Source of the DNA: Theropithecus gelada
Taxonomy: Eukaryota; Chordata; Mammalia; Primates; Cercopithecidae
Length of the DNA stretch: 64,000 nucleotides
Reading direction: 5' to 3'
Assembly (NCBI RefSeq): GCF_003255815.1
Contig: NC_037670.1
Span: forward strand, 61,020,960-61,084,959
Part shown: positions 24,480-35,861 of the stretch, one piece after another
Position numbering within the stretch: the first letter of the stretch is position 1
Layout of the letters: every line of letters starts with the position of its first letter
Program-made: the position numbers and the translations under genes
The notes under the pieces: model-generated
Told to the model about the DNA's origin: nothing
The model's input: the letters and a program-made list of their open reading frames with translations, nothing else
Databases searched by the model: none

Positions 24480-25480
24480 AATTATGAGCAGTGAGACAAT
24501 GATTTTCAGACATTGGAGAAAAATGCCTAACAGAAAAAACAGACAGAAAAATACTAAATTGGAGCATTCTTGGCAGAGAGAAAAATACCTCAACTCCGTC
24601 ATTAGTATCTTCAGAAATATAAATTATATGGCATCCACAAAACAGAAACAGGAGCTTTCAGACAACGTAAAGGAGCCCATGGAAATTAAAAACAGAACAG
24701 CAGAAATAAACACCGAAATAAAGGATTTGGAAGATAAAGTGAATATAACTCCAAGGAAGTAGAGAAGAAAAGATAAAAAGATGGAAATTACAATAAAATA
24801 ATTGCCCAGGAAGTTCAAACTCTGAATAATGGGGAATCTGGAATGAGAGAGTTTTTTTTAAATGTTACAGATGATGCAGATATTAATAAATTAGTTCAAG
24901 AGAATTTTCATTTACAGTAAAAAAAAATCCCTAAGTATGTGTACATTGGAAGAAATAAATCCAGAGAAATGTACATCATTAGGAAATTCCAAAGTACTTA
25001 TGACCAAGAGAAGATTCTACAAGGTTTTAGAGTTAGAGAGAGAGAGAGAGAGAGAGAAAGGCAGAAAGAGAGAGAAAGAGAGAGAGAGAACATGTAAACA
25101 TGTGAAGAGCAACCTTGGAAACCCAAGGACAATAGCATTCTCCTGACAATTCTGAAAGGATATAATATTCAACCTCATATTACATACCCAGGCAAATTAA
25201 AGAGTTAAAGGGTATGATGGTAGAATAAAAATATTTTTAGATACTTAAAGTCTCAAAAGATAATTGCAAGGGATTGCACCACTTCTGAAGAAGGTGCAAA
25301 AGGATGTACTGACTGCATCAGAGAGTGAGTCAAGGAAATGAATATACAGGATCCAGGAGGCAGGCTATCCAGTGCAGGAGGGAGGCAGAGGTCTCTCCGT
25401 GGGACCTCTAAGAGGATAGTAGCTGGGCCCAGGATCAGTGGGACTGGAAAGACAGAAGGTCAAGAAATGTCGTCAAGATG
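24480..25480 (+). mobile_element. Very old L1 or HAL1-type element, ORF1 region
   Basis: The 92-codon frame 24,484-24,762 includes KNRTAEINTEIKDLEDKVN, a heptad-rich coiled coil of the L1 ORF1 type. After it come degenerate matches to the RNA-recognition part (ACATCATTAGGAAATTCC, AGAGAAGATTCTACAAGG) and AGAAGGTGCAAAAGGATGT. No ORF2 follows in the same orientation, which fits a HAL1-type element or a fragmented ancient L1. Confidence 0.6.
25036..25092 (+). repeat. (GA)n microsatellite
   Basis: TTAGAGAGAGAGAGAGAGAG followed by AAAGGCAGAAAGAGAGAG. It expanded inside the old ORF1 relic at the site of an AGAGAGAAAA-type sequence. Confidence 0.9.
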
Positions 25481-25559
25481 CCATTGGATTACTTTTTAAC
25501 ATTTAGAGTGAAGTAGATTATCACAGGTAGCATTTGTACCTCAGGTCAAAAAACTGAAT

Positions 25560-26135
25560 ATTGCCACCATCCAGAAGCCTCCTCATGTCCCTTCATAATC
25601 ACTGCTGATGTTTCTTCTCAGAATATAGGCCACATCCTACCTTTTAACACTATAAATTAGTTTCCTCTCTATTTGATGATTACTTAAATGGGATTATAAA
25701 TTCATATCCTCTTTTGGCTTCGCTTGTTCAATATTACATTGTGTGTGGTTATTGCACATTCATTTTCATTGCTTTTTCATTACTCAATTGCATGAATGTG
25801 TACTAATTTGTTTGTCCATTCTACTGTTGGTGAACATTTGGGTTGCTTCTTGCTTTGTGCTATTACAAATAATGCTGCTACCAGTGATTTTGCACAAGTC
25901 TTGGTGCATATGTGCTTGCATTTCTTTTGGATATATATCTAGGCTGTAGGGTAAGCTTATGTTTAACTTTCATAGACAATTATATATTGTTTCTCAAAGT
26001 GACTATAACAAATTGTGCTCCTACCACTAGTGTACAGGAATTCCTTTCGCTACATATTTTCACCAACATAAATATTTGTAGTACTTTTAATTTTAGTTAT
26101 TCTGGGGTGTATACAGGGGTTTCCTATTGTATTTC
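25560..26135 (-). mobile_element. Ancient L1 ORF2 3' fragment
   Basis: The plus strand shows the complement of the ORF2 C-terminal region in the usual order: GTGAACATTTGGGTTGCTTC, CTTTTGGATATATATCTAGG, then TTGTGCTCCTACCACTAGTG and TTCACCAAC. Strong divergence marks an L1M-age copy with no intact frame. Confidence 0.8.
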
Positions 26136-26412
26136 TACTCAGCTACTAAGTGGCATAACCAATAGACAATATCAAGGATACAGGACTGAAAATGTGATCT
26201 CTGCTCTAGAGCTTGATGTACTAATTACACTAATCCTGTAAAACTGGCAAAGTGAAATTTTTAAATCTCATATTTCCACTGAAACAGTATAATTAAACAG
26301 CAAATGTATTGTCAAGTATTCATTTATTTCCTCTAAATTTCTACCACCTAAGGATAGTTTATGCAAACAGTGACCTACCTGCAAGAAACATTATTTTTTA
26401 AGAAAGAGATAA
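26136..26412. other. Short unique spacer, nothing recognised
   Basis: AT-rich sequence between the old L1 fragment and the purine tract. Confidence 0.4.
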
Positions 26413-26501
26413 TTTAATGCAAAAAGAAAGAAGAAAGGAAGGAGGAGTGGGAAAGGAAGAAAATGAAAGAAAGAAAGAAAAGAAAGAAAGAAAGAAAAGA
26501 A

Positions 26502-26537
<36 letters not shown>

Positions 26538-26933
26538 CAGAAAGAGAGAGAGAGGCAGAAAGAAAGAGAGAGAGGGGCAGAAAGAGGAGAAAGAAAGAAG
26601 AAAGGAAAGAAAGAAAGAAAGAAAGGAAAGAAAGAGAGAGAAAGAAAGGAAAGAAAGAAAGAAAGGAAGGAAGGAAGGAAGGGAAGGAAGAAGGAAGGAA
26701 GAAAGAGAGAAAGAGAAAGAAAGAGAGAGAGAGAGGGAAAGAAAGAAAGAAAAAGAAAGGAAGGAAAGAAAGAAAGAAAAAGAAAGAGAGAGAGAAGAAA
26801 GAAAAGAAAGAAAGAAAGAAAGAAAAGAAAGAAAGAAAGGAAAGAAAGAAAGAAAGAAAGAAAGGAAGGAGAGAAAGAAAGAAAGAAAGGAAGGAAGGAG
26901 AGAAAGAAAGAAAGAAAGAAAAGCAACCAAGCA
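26413..26933 (+). repeat. Long purine tract, (GAAA)n/(GGAA)n
   Basis: About 520 bases almost free of pyrimidines on the plus strand, a mosaic of GAAA, GGAA and GA units broken by a few C. It yields long overlapping frames on both strands made only of K/E/R or S/L/F. These are composition artefacts, not genes. Such mirror-symmetric purine tracts can form triplex DNA and are length-variable. It joins the AluY that follows through GCAACCAAGCA. Confidence 0.97.
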
Positions 26934-27232
26934 GGCCAGGCGCGGTGGGTCATGCCCGTAATCCCAGCACTTTGAGAGGCCGAGGTGGGTGGATCACAAG
27001 GTCAGGAGCTGGAGACCATCCTGGCTAACACAGTGAAACCCTGTCTCTACTAAAAATACAAAAATTAGCCTGGCGAGGTGGTGGGCGCCTGTAGTCCCAG
27101 CCACTCGTCCCAGCTACTCGGGAGGCTGAGGCAGGAGAATGGCGTGAACCCGGGAGGCGGAGCTTACAGTGAGCCGAGATTGCGCCACTGCACTCCAGCC
27201 TGGGCAACAGAGGGAGACTCCGTACAAAAAAG
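26934..27232 (+). mobile_element. AluY-type SINE with 13-bp internal duplication
   Basis: Starts GGCCAGGCGCGGTGGGTCAT and retains GGAGAATGGCGTGAACCCGG and GGAGGCGGAGCTTA, typical of AluY. In the right monomer the segment TCCCAGCCACTCG is followed at once by TCCCAGCTACTCG, a 13-bp tandem duplication that lengthens this copy. Confidence 0.95.
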
Positions 27233-27358
27233 AAAAAAAAAAAGAAGAAATAAAGTAAGAAAGACAAAGAGAGAGACAGAAAGAAAGCAGGAAGGAAGGA
27301 AGGAAGGAAGGAAGGGAGGAAGGGAGGAAGGGAGGAAGGGAGGGAAAGAGAAAGAAAA
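27226..27358 (+). repeat. Purine tract grown from the Alu tail
   Basis: The Alu tail passes into GAAA/GACA and then GGAA/GGGA units to about 27,358. With the tract upstream, the Alu is bracketed by two purine runs. Confidence 0.9.
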
Positions 27359-27552
27359 AATGAGCTGCATCTTTTTATTGTTAACATAGTTACCCCGCCC
27401 TTTATTTTTAACAACTAAATTTTCCTGAACAAAATAATGATATCAAGAAAATTATTTATATTTTGTCAATATAATTAGAGCTTTAAATAGATGAAGCCTA
27501 GAGAAAATAAAGTATACCTGTGTATATAGCTTTGTAAGATAATATACATCTA

Positions 27553-27929
27553 TATTAGTCAGTTCTCCAGAAAAATGGAACCAACAGAATCTCCATCCCT
27601 CTATCTACTGATCTAATTGAGAGACTTATTATGAGGAATTAGTTCACATGATTATGAAGGCAAAGAAGTCCCACAGTTCGCTGTCTGCAAGCTGGAAACC
27701 CAGGAAAGCCAGTGGTACAGTTCCAGTCCAAGCCTGAAGGCCTGAGAACCAGAGGAGGCAAAGGTGTCAGCCCCAGTTCCCACATTGGCAAGGCAATCTG
27801 CTTCACTTGGTCTACTCAATTAAATGTTAATTTCATCCAGAAACACCCTCACAGAAACTACAAGTTTTAACCAAATATCAGAGCACTCCATAGCCCTGCC
27901 AAGTGGACACATGAAATGAACCATTGCAG
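27553..27929 (-). mobile_element. Old interspersed repeat, minus strand, class uncertain
   Basis: Starts TATTAGTCAGTTCTCCAGAA and contains GAGACTTATTATGAGGAATT, AAGTCCCACAGTT, CAGTTCCAGTCCAAGCCTGA and AATGTTAATTTCATCCAGAA, all familiar parts of a common mammalian repeat read in antisense. I cannot decide between an LTR and an old L1 3' UTR. Confidence 0.6.
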
Positions 27930-30149
27930 TATACAAATGTGGCTAAAGATCATGAGGTTACCTGATGAGTAGACATCTTCCTCCTTTCATAGAGTTCTAA
28001 TCCCACAGTTCTCTGTGGTTGGTGTATCATGGTCGGCTTCTGTGTGGTATTTGTGCTCCCATTCACTATCCTGTGGTGCGTGCAGAACCGTGCATGTGTA
28101 TATGGGTTTTTTTCATTTTTAAGATATAACAAAATTGCCAAAAAAAATTGTGATAAACTATTTTAAATAAAACATCAGAAATAAAACAAAATTCCAAATA
28201 AGTGGAAAATTATAATAGAAAATGTTAATTTAGGTATCCAACCAACACAGAGAAATGAAAAAGATTAGATTTGATATACTCATCATTCCCATAGAAAAAT
28301 ATAACAATACTTTGATGTAAATAATTCTATATAAAAGAAAATAGTTTTAAATCAATTATTTACAAAGAAAATTACTGATAATGTATGAACAGGTAAACTC
28401 GGTAAAAACTTGTAGTAATAAAAATTATATATTTTATGTAAATATTGAGATATCTATGTAAATATTTTATGTAAATATTGAGATGATATATTTTTATGTA
28501 AATATTGACATATCTAGTAAATATTGAGATAAGAGATTGTGTTGCTATAAGAATTGCTGGCAATCAAATGTGGTCATAATCTTATTTAACACGACATTGA
28601 CAAAGACATTTTGTCATGCTCTCTTCTCTAAGTGTCCCCAGAGTGAGTCTGAAATCCATGCTTGGGTAAAAATGCATTGGAATTAATTACACATTTTACT
28701 TATTTATCCACACAGCCATCACTGTGGTTTATGAGGAGAGAAAGAAGAAAAAGAGAGAAAACATGGTAACTGGTTCTTAAACTTCTCAAGTCTCTGCAGC
28801 AGAGATTGTATAGTTATATGTTCCATGAGAAAATATCTTTCAAAAAACACATCCTACAACTAATGAATATTTAGTAAATAACTGAAAAACACAAGTTATC
28901 ATCTTGTAATGAAGTCTTTCCCAAATTGACATAAAAATTAACATAGTTTTTAAACAAATGAATAAGTGCCAGAAGCATAGAACCATTATAAAACTCAGTA
29001 AACTATTCTCATATTCATCCCTGACATATGCTAAAAATGGTTTTGTTTAGCGTTTTTTAAATAGTGTGAATAAAATATGTCATATACTTGTTGTGTGTCT
29101 TTAAATTTTTGGCCAGTGTATACAGGAACACATGCACACACACACATAGAGAGATAGAACCATCTGCATCTATGAAGGGACCAGGGGAACCCTGAGGTGC
29201 AGCTTAGCTGTCAAATGCGGTGGGTGGTGTGGGCTCTTCCTCCAATCTGGTTCAGCAGAACTGCATTTCTGTTCTCACATGCAGAGTTTAATGGGTTTCT
29301 ATGTAATAGATATTTGGGGAAAACCAACATTTGAGATCTTATCTAACTGTTCATTGGGCAGATCTAAATTAGTAGGCCAGTGGTGAATATTTTGACATGA
29401 ATAGGTCAGAGGTAGGTCAAGAAATTTCAGTAAATAATTGTCAAATCTCATCATCATCATTATGCCATTGTTGTGTGGTTATTGTCATCATTATTAATTG
29501 TAAAGAAATATTACTTTCTTCCATGGTATTCTGAAAAATACCTGCTGCTCTTAATTTATTACCCCAGAAATGGCCCACACAGGATAGAGGTCCAGAGCTT
29601 TCTTTCGTCTCTCTGTTTTCTTTCCATTGTCACAGCAGGAAAATTATTGATAACCCTTAATTTGTAGTAGGAAAAGTAATGCCAGCATTGACTCTATGGT
29701 AAGGAGGCCACATTCTGGGAAGAGAAACAAACCTTTTAAACATTTTCTTTTTTGAAACATTTTCCCAAATAAAATCATATGCTATTTTGAGGCTTAATTT
29801 GGTTCGCTTACACTGAAGGGCCCCTGTTGTTAATTCTGAAGTAATACAGCTTTCCCATGGGCTCATGCCTGGAATTTGAGCTGCATGTTGTGACCTGGAG
29901 GTATGCAGGTCATGGCCATCAGCCCAGGGGAAGGGACGCAGCACCTTTGTCAGCAGGCGACTCATGGTTACTGTCTGTTGCCTAATATGTTTTAACGTCA
30001 AATACACTGCACTAGAAGAAAGTGAATAAAATGCAACCACACTGAATTAGGAAACTTCATAAAATGAGTACCCATTAAATTACCCCCAAAACCTTAGACA
30101 CACCCATTGTGTAACTTCCCCATCACAGCCCTGGTCACCACATAGGTAA
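27930..30149. other. AT-rich unique DNA
   Basis: No gene or young transposon seen. A degenerate tandem repeat at 28,425-28,535 is listed separately. The minus-strand frame 29,657-30,040 (127 codons) shows no motif that I know. Confidence 0.45.
28425..28535. repeat. Degenerate AT-rich tandem repeat
   Basis: TATGTAAATATTGAGATAT-like units recur at least four times with variable spacers: TTTTATGTAAATATTGAGAT, then TTTATGTAAATATTGAGATG, TATGTAAATATTGACATATC and TAGTAAATATTGAGATAAG. It is a small local expansion. Confidence 0.85.
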
Positions 30150-30990
30150 CCACTCTTTTGAATTTTATGATAATCTCTTACTTTTCTTTTTAAAGTAATT
30201 TATCACCTACATGTGTTTCCCTAAACGACATATCTGGGTTTTTTTTTCCTGTCTTTGCATCCTACAATAATTTGAATCATATTCTATCTATTCTTTTATT
30301 TCTTTTTCCACTTGAAATTATAACTGCTAGAACCATCCATATTCATGTACATGTTTATGGTTCCTTCTAGTATTTGATGGTATGCATGTACAACAATGTA
30401 TGTTTCATTTCTTCTTTTGATGGACATTCATTTTTTTTTCTTCCTTCTTTTTGACCATCATGACCAGCTCTGCACATATATCTGAAGCACTCATTAACGG
30501 ATTACCTTAGGGCATCTCTCCAAGAGTGAAATCAGTAGATAACGTCCTTTGTATTCAACGTTCATGGATTCTGACAAATTATATTCCAGTTGGCAGGTGC
30601 CAATTAATACTCCTCTTTGTAGCATGTGGAAGTTTCTGTGACTTCACTCTCATTGTTTAGTGTTTCCTGACATTTAAATTTTGACCATCACATCATATCG
30701 AACTGAACCTCACTGTAGTTTTAAATTACGATTCTCTCGATACTAAAATGTTATGAAGGCACCTTTAAACAGCCTCAAATCCTAAAGTTCCTAAACTACG
30801 TTGTATTCTGGAATGGTTATTATTTTGGCCTAATTAAGTCTATAATCATTCCGAAGTTGATTGTATGCTGTAGAAGTCCAATGTCATTTTCTAATACACT
30901 AATACTGTTCATCTACCATTTGTTGAAAGGGCCGTTCTTTCCCTACTGCTCGACCATGCTCATCGTACACCAATTGTATGAGCTTCCTTA
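30150..30990 (-). mobile_element. Ancient L1 ORF2 fragment
   Basis: The complement of the ORF2 3' region is recognisable at about 30,415-30,540 (TTGATGGACATTCA, CTCCAAGAGTGAAATCAGTA) and at 30,850-30,990 (GTAGAAGTCCAATGTCATTT, CTACCATTTGTTGAAAGGGC). Between them the sequence is too eroded to follow. Confidence 0.7.
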
Positions 30991-31014
30991 AATGACGAAA
31001 ATTACATTAAAACT

Positions 31015-31235
31015 ATATGGCAAGGTGTTCAACATCATAGTTATCATGGGAATGGGAATGAAAACTACAATTAGTGGCCTTAATAGGAGCACAAGATGAC
31101 TGAAATTAAAAAGGCTGACAATAATAAGCGTTTCAAGGATATGGAGTAACTAGAACTTAACTACACGACTATAGAGAACAAAATAAATCTAATGACATAG
31201 ACAACTCCTTGGAAGAATCTTATAAATTTAAAAAT
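31015..31235 (+). mobile_element. Ancient L1 ORF2 fragment, opposite orientation
   Basis: Degenerate plus-strand match to the late ORF2 region: GTTCAACATCATAGTTATCA, GACTGAAATTAAAAAGGCTG, AGGATATGGAGTAACTAGAA and TTGGAAGAATCTTATAAATT in the right order. It is either a separate insertion or an inversion within the surrounding old L1. Confidence 0.65.
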
Positions 31236-31649
31236 ATTTTGTCGTGGCCTGGGACCCATAGTTACAGAATCTGAGGTATGGATTAAGTTTTGGTTCACCT
31301 AAAGGGGGTATAATTGTCCTGTTTCTTTAGTGGGTCTTTTGTGTTTTAGTTGAGTAATGATTTCTGCATTTGCCTACTATTAGGCCTAAGCACTATCTCA
31401 AGTTTGGGGCTAGTTCATATAATTCTGCGTTAATTATTGCTAAACATCTATTCTGTGCATATATGCCTGGTTTTATTGGTAAAGGTAAAATTTCTGAGCC
31501 GTAGTGTATGTGTAAGATTAGGTACAGATATATGCACTTCTTAAGATTCTCTCAAATGCCCCTTCCTATTTCTGTGACTTGGAGAGCACCTCAATAGTCC
31601 CATGTTCTTCTTCTATATTGAACTTTTGTTCTGGAGATAAAAATACTTT
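31236..31649. other. Unassigned AT-rich spacer
   Basis: Lies between L1 relics. It may be more eroded L1, but I cannot show it. Confidence 0.3.
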
Positions 31650-32260
31650 GAGTATTACTTCTGTATCTTTTGAATAAAATAAATTTGCTCCCGATATGTC
31701 ATTCTTTTTATATGTTACTGGACTTATTTTGCTAATTTTAAATCATGAATCTACATTTACGAATGAGATTAGTCTCTAATCCATAGTCCTCATAATGCCC
31801 TTGCCAGCTTTGTAAATCAAAGTCATGCTGAACTCTAAATTGATCCAAAATGCTTCCAGGTTTCTTATTCTCTGGAAGAATTGGTAAATATTAGTGCTGT
31901 TCTTTCTTAAATGCTTACTATGCTTTATCATTGGACTTATTTTGGCTTGGTATTTCTTTGAGGAAGGTTTTAAAATAAGATTCAATTTCTTTAACAGATA
32001 TAAGCTACTCAGATTTTCTTTCTTTTGTTTCAGTTTTGGTAAATTGTATTTTTCTACAAAGTTATATATTTCGTATAATTTTCAATTTTATATGTATAAA
32101 TTTACCTGTAAAAGTCTCTTCTTCCCATTTAAATATCTATAGTATGTTGTGGTATTATTTTTCATTCCTGATATTGGTCATATTTATCTTCATAAATGCT
32201 GTTTTTTATCTTTTCCAGAGGTAATTAGTCAACATTGCTTGAATCAATTATTAAATCATA
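31650..32260 (-). mobile_element. Ancient L1 ORF2 fragment
   Basis: The complement of the reverse-transcriptase entry region is recognisable: CATAATGCCCTTGCCAG, CTCTGGAAGAATTGGTAAAT, TTTGAGGAAGGTTTTAAAAT, GATTCAATTTCTTTAACAGA and TTTCAGTTTTGGTAAATTGT, in the order expected of a minus-strand L1. Stops are frequent. Confidence 0.75.
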
Positions 32261-32799
32261 TGTAAAAAATAATTATTTTTCTTTTTCTTTCCATTATTCT
32301 ACTCTTATTGGCTGGCATTTTTTGGGCATGAAGATAAAATATTCTCTTATTCTTGCTTTCTGAAACAACAAAATATTCTGTGCCCACATTGTATTATTTT
32401 TTTCCTGCCTGAAATGTGTAATCAGGTATTTCTTTAAAAAGCCTTATTTCTTTTTGAAAGGAAATATATTTATATGCTAATATCCAGCTGTTCTCATTGC
32501 TAATTGACCATCATTGCTTCTCAATATTCTTAGTAGATAGAGCTACAAAATACATTTAAAATTCATGTTTTCATGACACCTTAAATCTAAACCTAACACT
32601 ATTCCATTTTTCCACATATTCTCTCATTCATTATTTGTTTTATTTGTTTTTCCTTTCTCTCATAGTGAAAATACTGGTTACAAAAAAAAAATCAGTAATT
32701 TTACTCCTTTGCTCTCTATTATAATAAATACAAAATGAATTCAGAATTATGTTACCTCTAAAAAATTAGAAGCCTATCATGTAAGTGGCAATATTTTTG
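32261..32799. other. AT-rich spacer, nothing recognised
   Basis: Lies between two old L1 stretches with no identity that I can support. Confidence 0.35.
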
Positions 32800-33105
32800 T
32801 AGGTTTTTTTTTTTTCTATTTTAGAATTTCTCTGCATGTATTTGGTGGGTTTCTTTTAGCCATATCATCTTTAGAATAAATTTTACTAGTTTTAGAAAGG
32901 AAAGTTTTCAGTTTTTATAGCATTAGACTATGTTGTAAATGAATGGAGACATACTTCCAATACGAAAACTTTTATTTTTTTCTGTATTTGATTACATGTT
33001 GTAAATCATCTCACAAAATGCTTAATAAAATAATGAGAGCAGACATCTTTACATTGTTTCCAATCTTGGTGACTAAAAGTTCAATATGTTACATTTACAT
33101 ATGAC
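32800..33105 (-). mobile_element. Ancient L1 reverse-transcriptase fragment
   Basis: AATAATGAGAGCAGACATCT and the following CATTGTTTCCAATCTTGGTG match the complement of the ORF2 segment after the FADD region, in eroded form. It resumes on the far side of the MaLR LTR. Confidence 0.6.
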
Positions 33106-33111
33106 AGTAAT

Positions 33112-33522
33112 ATCATTTCCTTTATAGCTGCCATAAAATATTACCACGAATTTAGCACCCTTTAAAAAATATTATTTTAAAATTATCTAGTCCAGAAGTC
33201 TGAAACAGGTCTCATTGGCTAAAATCAATGTGCCAGCAGAGCTGTGTTCCCTTCTGGAGACCCCTGGGAAAGGGCTGTTTTATTGTTCCTTTGTATTGTT
33301 GGCAGAATTACAAAGGCTCTCGGCTTTTAAGGGTTTGGATAATTACATTAGGCAACCCAGATAATCCAGGGTAATCTCACTATATCAAGGACCTTAGCTT
33401 TAATATCATTTGCAATTTTTTTTTTTTTTTTTTTGCCATGTAAGGTATCATTCACAGATTCTGCGAAATTAGGGCATTAGGACATGGGAGTCTTTGGAGG
33501 TGCTGTTATTGTACCCACCACA
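33112..33522 (-). mobile_element. MaLR-type LTR (MLT1-like)
   Basis: Antisense order: TATAGCTGCCATAAAATATT, CCAGAAGTCTGAAACAGGTC, TGGCTAAAATCAATGTGCCA, GATAATCCAGGGTAATCTCA, TTTGCCATGTAAGGTATCAT and TACCCACCACA at the end. An 18-T run at 33,417-33,434 interrupts it. It is inserted in the old L1. Confidence 0.75.
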
Positions 33523-33639
33523 ATGCTGCTTTTAAATTAGGAACATGTAATCTTATTCATAGTTTGTGGAAAATTTTGTTATGAGTGGATGCTGAGTTTT
33601 GACAAGTATTTTTTTTTAAATGAGCATAACTTTTTTCCT

Positions 33640-34042
33640 CCCCTGTTATCTAAATACAATGAATTACCTTGATTTTCAAACACTGAGAAAACTTTGCATT
33701 GCTGGGTAGAGCACCACTTTTGTATGATGTGTTATTCTCTTTACAGTCTACTAGTTATGAACTGCTAGTATCTTATTGAAGATTTTGTTTCTTAGTATTC
33801 ATAAAACATATCGGTTTATAATTTTCTGTTCTTGTAGTATCTTTGTTTGATTTTGGTATCCAAATTACGCTGGTGTCACAAAAGGAGTTGAGAAACATTT
33901 TCTCCTATTTTCTGAGAAAGTTTGTGCCAATTGGCTTTATTTTATCTTATTCTTTTATGTTCTACCATTGAAAACATCTGAGCCTAAAGTTTTCATTGTG
34001 GAATGATATTGATTATTAATGTAATTTTTAAATGAATATGGA
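33640..34042 (-). mobile_element. Ancient L1 ORF2 fragment (continues the previous one)
   Basis: TCTTATTGAAGATTTTGTTT, GTTTATAATTTTCTGTTCTT and GTAGTATCTTTGTTTGATTT are the complement of the well-known ORF2 reverse-transcriptase stretch. It is interrupted at 34,043 by the THE1/MST LTR and resumes at 34,411. Confidence 0.8.
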
Positions 34043-34410
34043 TGTGTTAGTCCATTTTAATGCTGCTATGAAGAAATACTCAAGACTGGGTAATTTATAA
34101 AGAAAAGAAGTTTAACTGACTCAGTTTTGCATGACGGGGGAGGCCTCAGGAAACTTGCAATCATGGTGGAAGGGGAAGCAAACACATCCTTCTTCACAAG
34201 GCAGCAGAAGAGAGAATGAGAGCAGAGGGAAGGGGGAAACCCCTTATAAGACCATCAGATCTCTCATCAGAACTCACCCACTATCATGAGAATAGTATGG
34301 GGGAAACCGCACCCATGATTGAATTATCTCCACCTGGTCTTGCCCTTGACACATGGGGATTATTACAATTCAAGGTGAGACTTGAGTGGAGACAGAGTCA
34401 AACCATATCA
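34043..34410 (-). mobile_element. THE1/MST-type MaLR LTR with 5-bp TSD
   Basis: The antisense LTR contains AGACTGGGTAATTTATAAAG, GCAATCATGGTGGAAGG, GGGGGAAACCCCTTATAAGA and GAGTCAAACCATATCA. ATGGA occurs immediately on both sides (34,038-34,042 and 34,411-34,415). It split the old L1, so it is the younger insertion. Confidence 0.95.
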
Positions 34411-34844
34411 ATGGATATTCAGAAATTCTATTTTTATTCAGGTTTGTTCTGCTGTGCTCTTTAGTGAATATGTCTATTCTGTTGAGATGAACAGATTTAC
34501 TGATAAAAAGTAATTCATAATGTTCTTTTTATTCTTTTAATTTCTGATATATGTGGTAATATTTACTGCTTCAATACTAATATTGATAACTTACGTTTCT
34601 TTGCAGCTTTGATTAGTCTAACTAGAAATTTGTCATTTTATTTATCTTTTCAAAAATATGATTTAATTGTTATTTTTTTCTTTTCTTTGTATTTCAAGGA
34701 TTTCTTGTATTAATTAAAATATTGTTTTTTTTCTATATCTGTGGGTTTAATTTCTTCCTCTTTTCTTAGCTTAAGAAGGAAATTTATATCATTTTTCATA
34801 AACATTACTTCCTTTTGAAATCTCAGATCTTTATAAAGTTCTAT
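34411..34844 (-). mobile_element. Ancient L1 ORF2 fragment, host of the HERV-E-type insertion
   Basis: TTGATTAGTCTAACTAGAAA, ATTTATCTTTTCAAAAATAT and GAAATCTCAGATCTTTATAA match the complement of the endonuclease-to-reverse-transcriptase linker of L1. It ends exactly at the provirus border. Confidence 0.8.
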
Positions 34845-35342
34845 TGTAGAAGGACGAGCCACAGACAAAACCCCTCAGACACCGAGTTGTAAAAGGAAAG
34901 GCTTTATTCATCTGGGAGCATCGGCAAGCTGCCATCTTAAAATCCGAGCTCCCCAAGTGCACAATTTCTGTCCCTTTTAAGGACTCACAACACTAAAGGT
35001 TTCACATGAAAGGGTCATGACTGATTGAACAATCTAGTGGGTACGTGACAGGGGTTTCATGCACCGGTGGTCAGAGTGAAAGAGAACAGAGCAGGGAGTT
35101 TCACAATGTTCTTCCATACAATGTCTGGAATCTATGGATAACATCAGTTGTTAAGTCATGAGTTGATTTTTAACTACTAGGTGTAGGCCAGGCAGACCCA
35201 GGCCTGGTTTTGGGTGTGGTTTTGGGTCTGGTGCCTGGTGCTGGGCTGCCTGCCTTTGGTTTCACTTCCTTGTTTCTTCTTAAAATAGGTACTAAGTATA
35301 AAACAATATAAAACAATATGAGAGACTTTCTCTCTTCCCTCA
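34845..35342 (-). repeat. 3' LTR of the HERV-E-type provirus
   Basis: 498 bp. In sense direction it begins TGAGGGAAGAGAG at 35,342 and ends TGTGGCTCGTCCTTCTACA at 34,845. The complement of AATAAA lies at 34,903-34,908. Pairwise comparison with the 5' LTR shows scattered substitutions and small indels, so the insertion is old. Confidence 0.95.
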
Positions 35343-35354
35343 TTTCCCCCCTTT
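35343..35354 (-). promoter_or_regulatory. Polypurine tract of the HERV-E-type provirus
   Basis: In sense direction AAAGGGGGGAAA immediately precedes the 3' LTR. This RNase H-resistant primer starts plus-strand DNA synthesis, and it is intact here. Confidence 0.93.
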
Positions 35355-35373
35355 GAGACTTTCACTCATTTTA

Positions 35374-35861
35374 TTAGTGGGAATTCTCACTTTTATTTTC
35401 ACCACTTATGTCTTCCTGTACAATAGATTGATAGTGATTCATATAATATGCTTGTACTGAAGCTTTCTGGTGAACTAAGGTAGCAACAAAGCTTTTTATC
35501 ATTTGGAGAAGTACAGGGAGCAAACAAGGGAGCAGAAAGCAGGTTCTTATTACTATTATTACTCCTATTATAAGAGTTTTAAATCCTCCTATTGATGGGA
35601 ACCAATTTCTAAACATGGCTCCTGGATTAAATCCATGCCACGCTTGCATGGGTACATGTGCCAGTTTTGTTATATCTTTAACTACTTGCCCCAATCATCT
35701 ATGTGTAGACAATAATTAGTAAGGTTAAATTTTGCACAAACTCCTCCTTTAGCTGCTAACAAGTAGTTGAGAGCTAATCTATTTTGATAGACAGCATTTC
35801 TCATCTGAGTCTTTTGCGGGGCAAGAACAGTCAAGGCTTGACCAGTTTTATTAGTAGCAAT
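35374..35861 (-). pseudogene. Env transmembrane subunit relic, C-terminal part
   Basis: The frame at 35,374-35,694 has a hydrophobic anchor (GFKTLIIGVIIVI, then a Leu-rich run) followed by a short cytoplasmic tail, as in gammaretroviral transmembrane subunits. The upstream part to 35,861 is in a different frame. The L1 at 35,866-42,044 cuts the gene here, so this piece is separated by 6.2 kb from its N-terminal half. Confidence 0.88.

Noticed and set aside
26391..27028. Long open frames of 170-203 codons on both strands
   Set aside because: They consist only of K/E/R on one strand and S/L/F on the other, produced by the GAAA/GGAA repeat. No domain, and the frames run into the adjacent Alu.
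27025..27414. Frames of about 100-130 codons over the AluY and its purine tail
   Set aside because: Alu-derived peptides plus repeat-encoded residues, and no independent evidence.
28425..28535. CRISPR-like array of regularly spaced repeats
   Set aside because: The units are AT-rich, degenerate and irregularly spaced, in a mammalian genome. It is a local tandem repeat.
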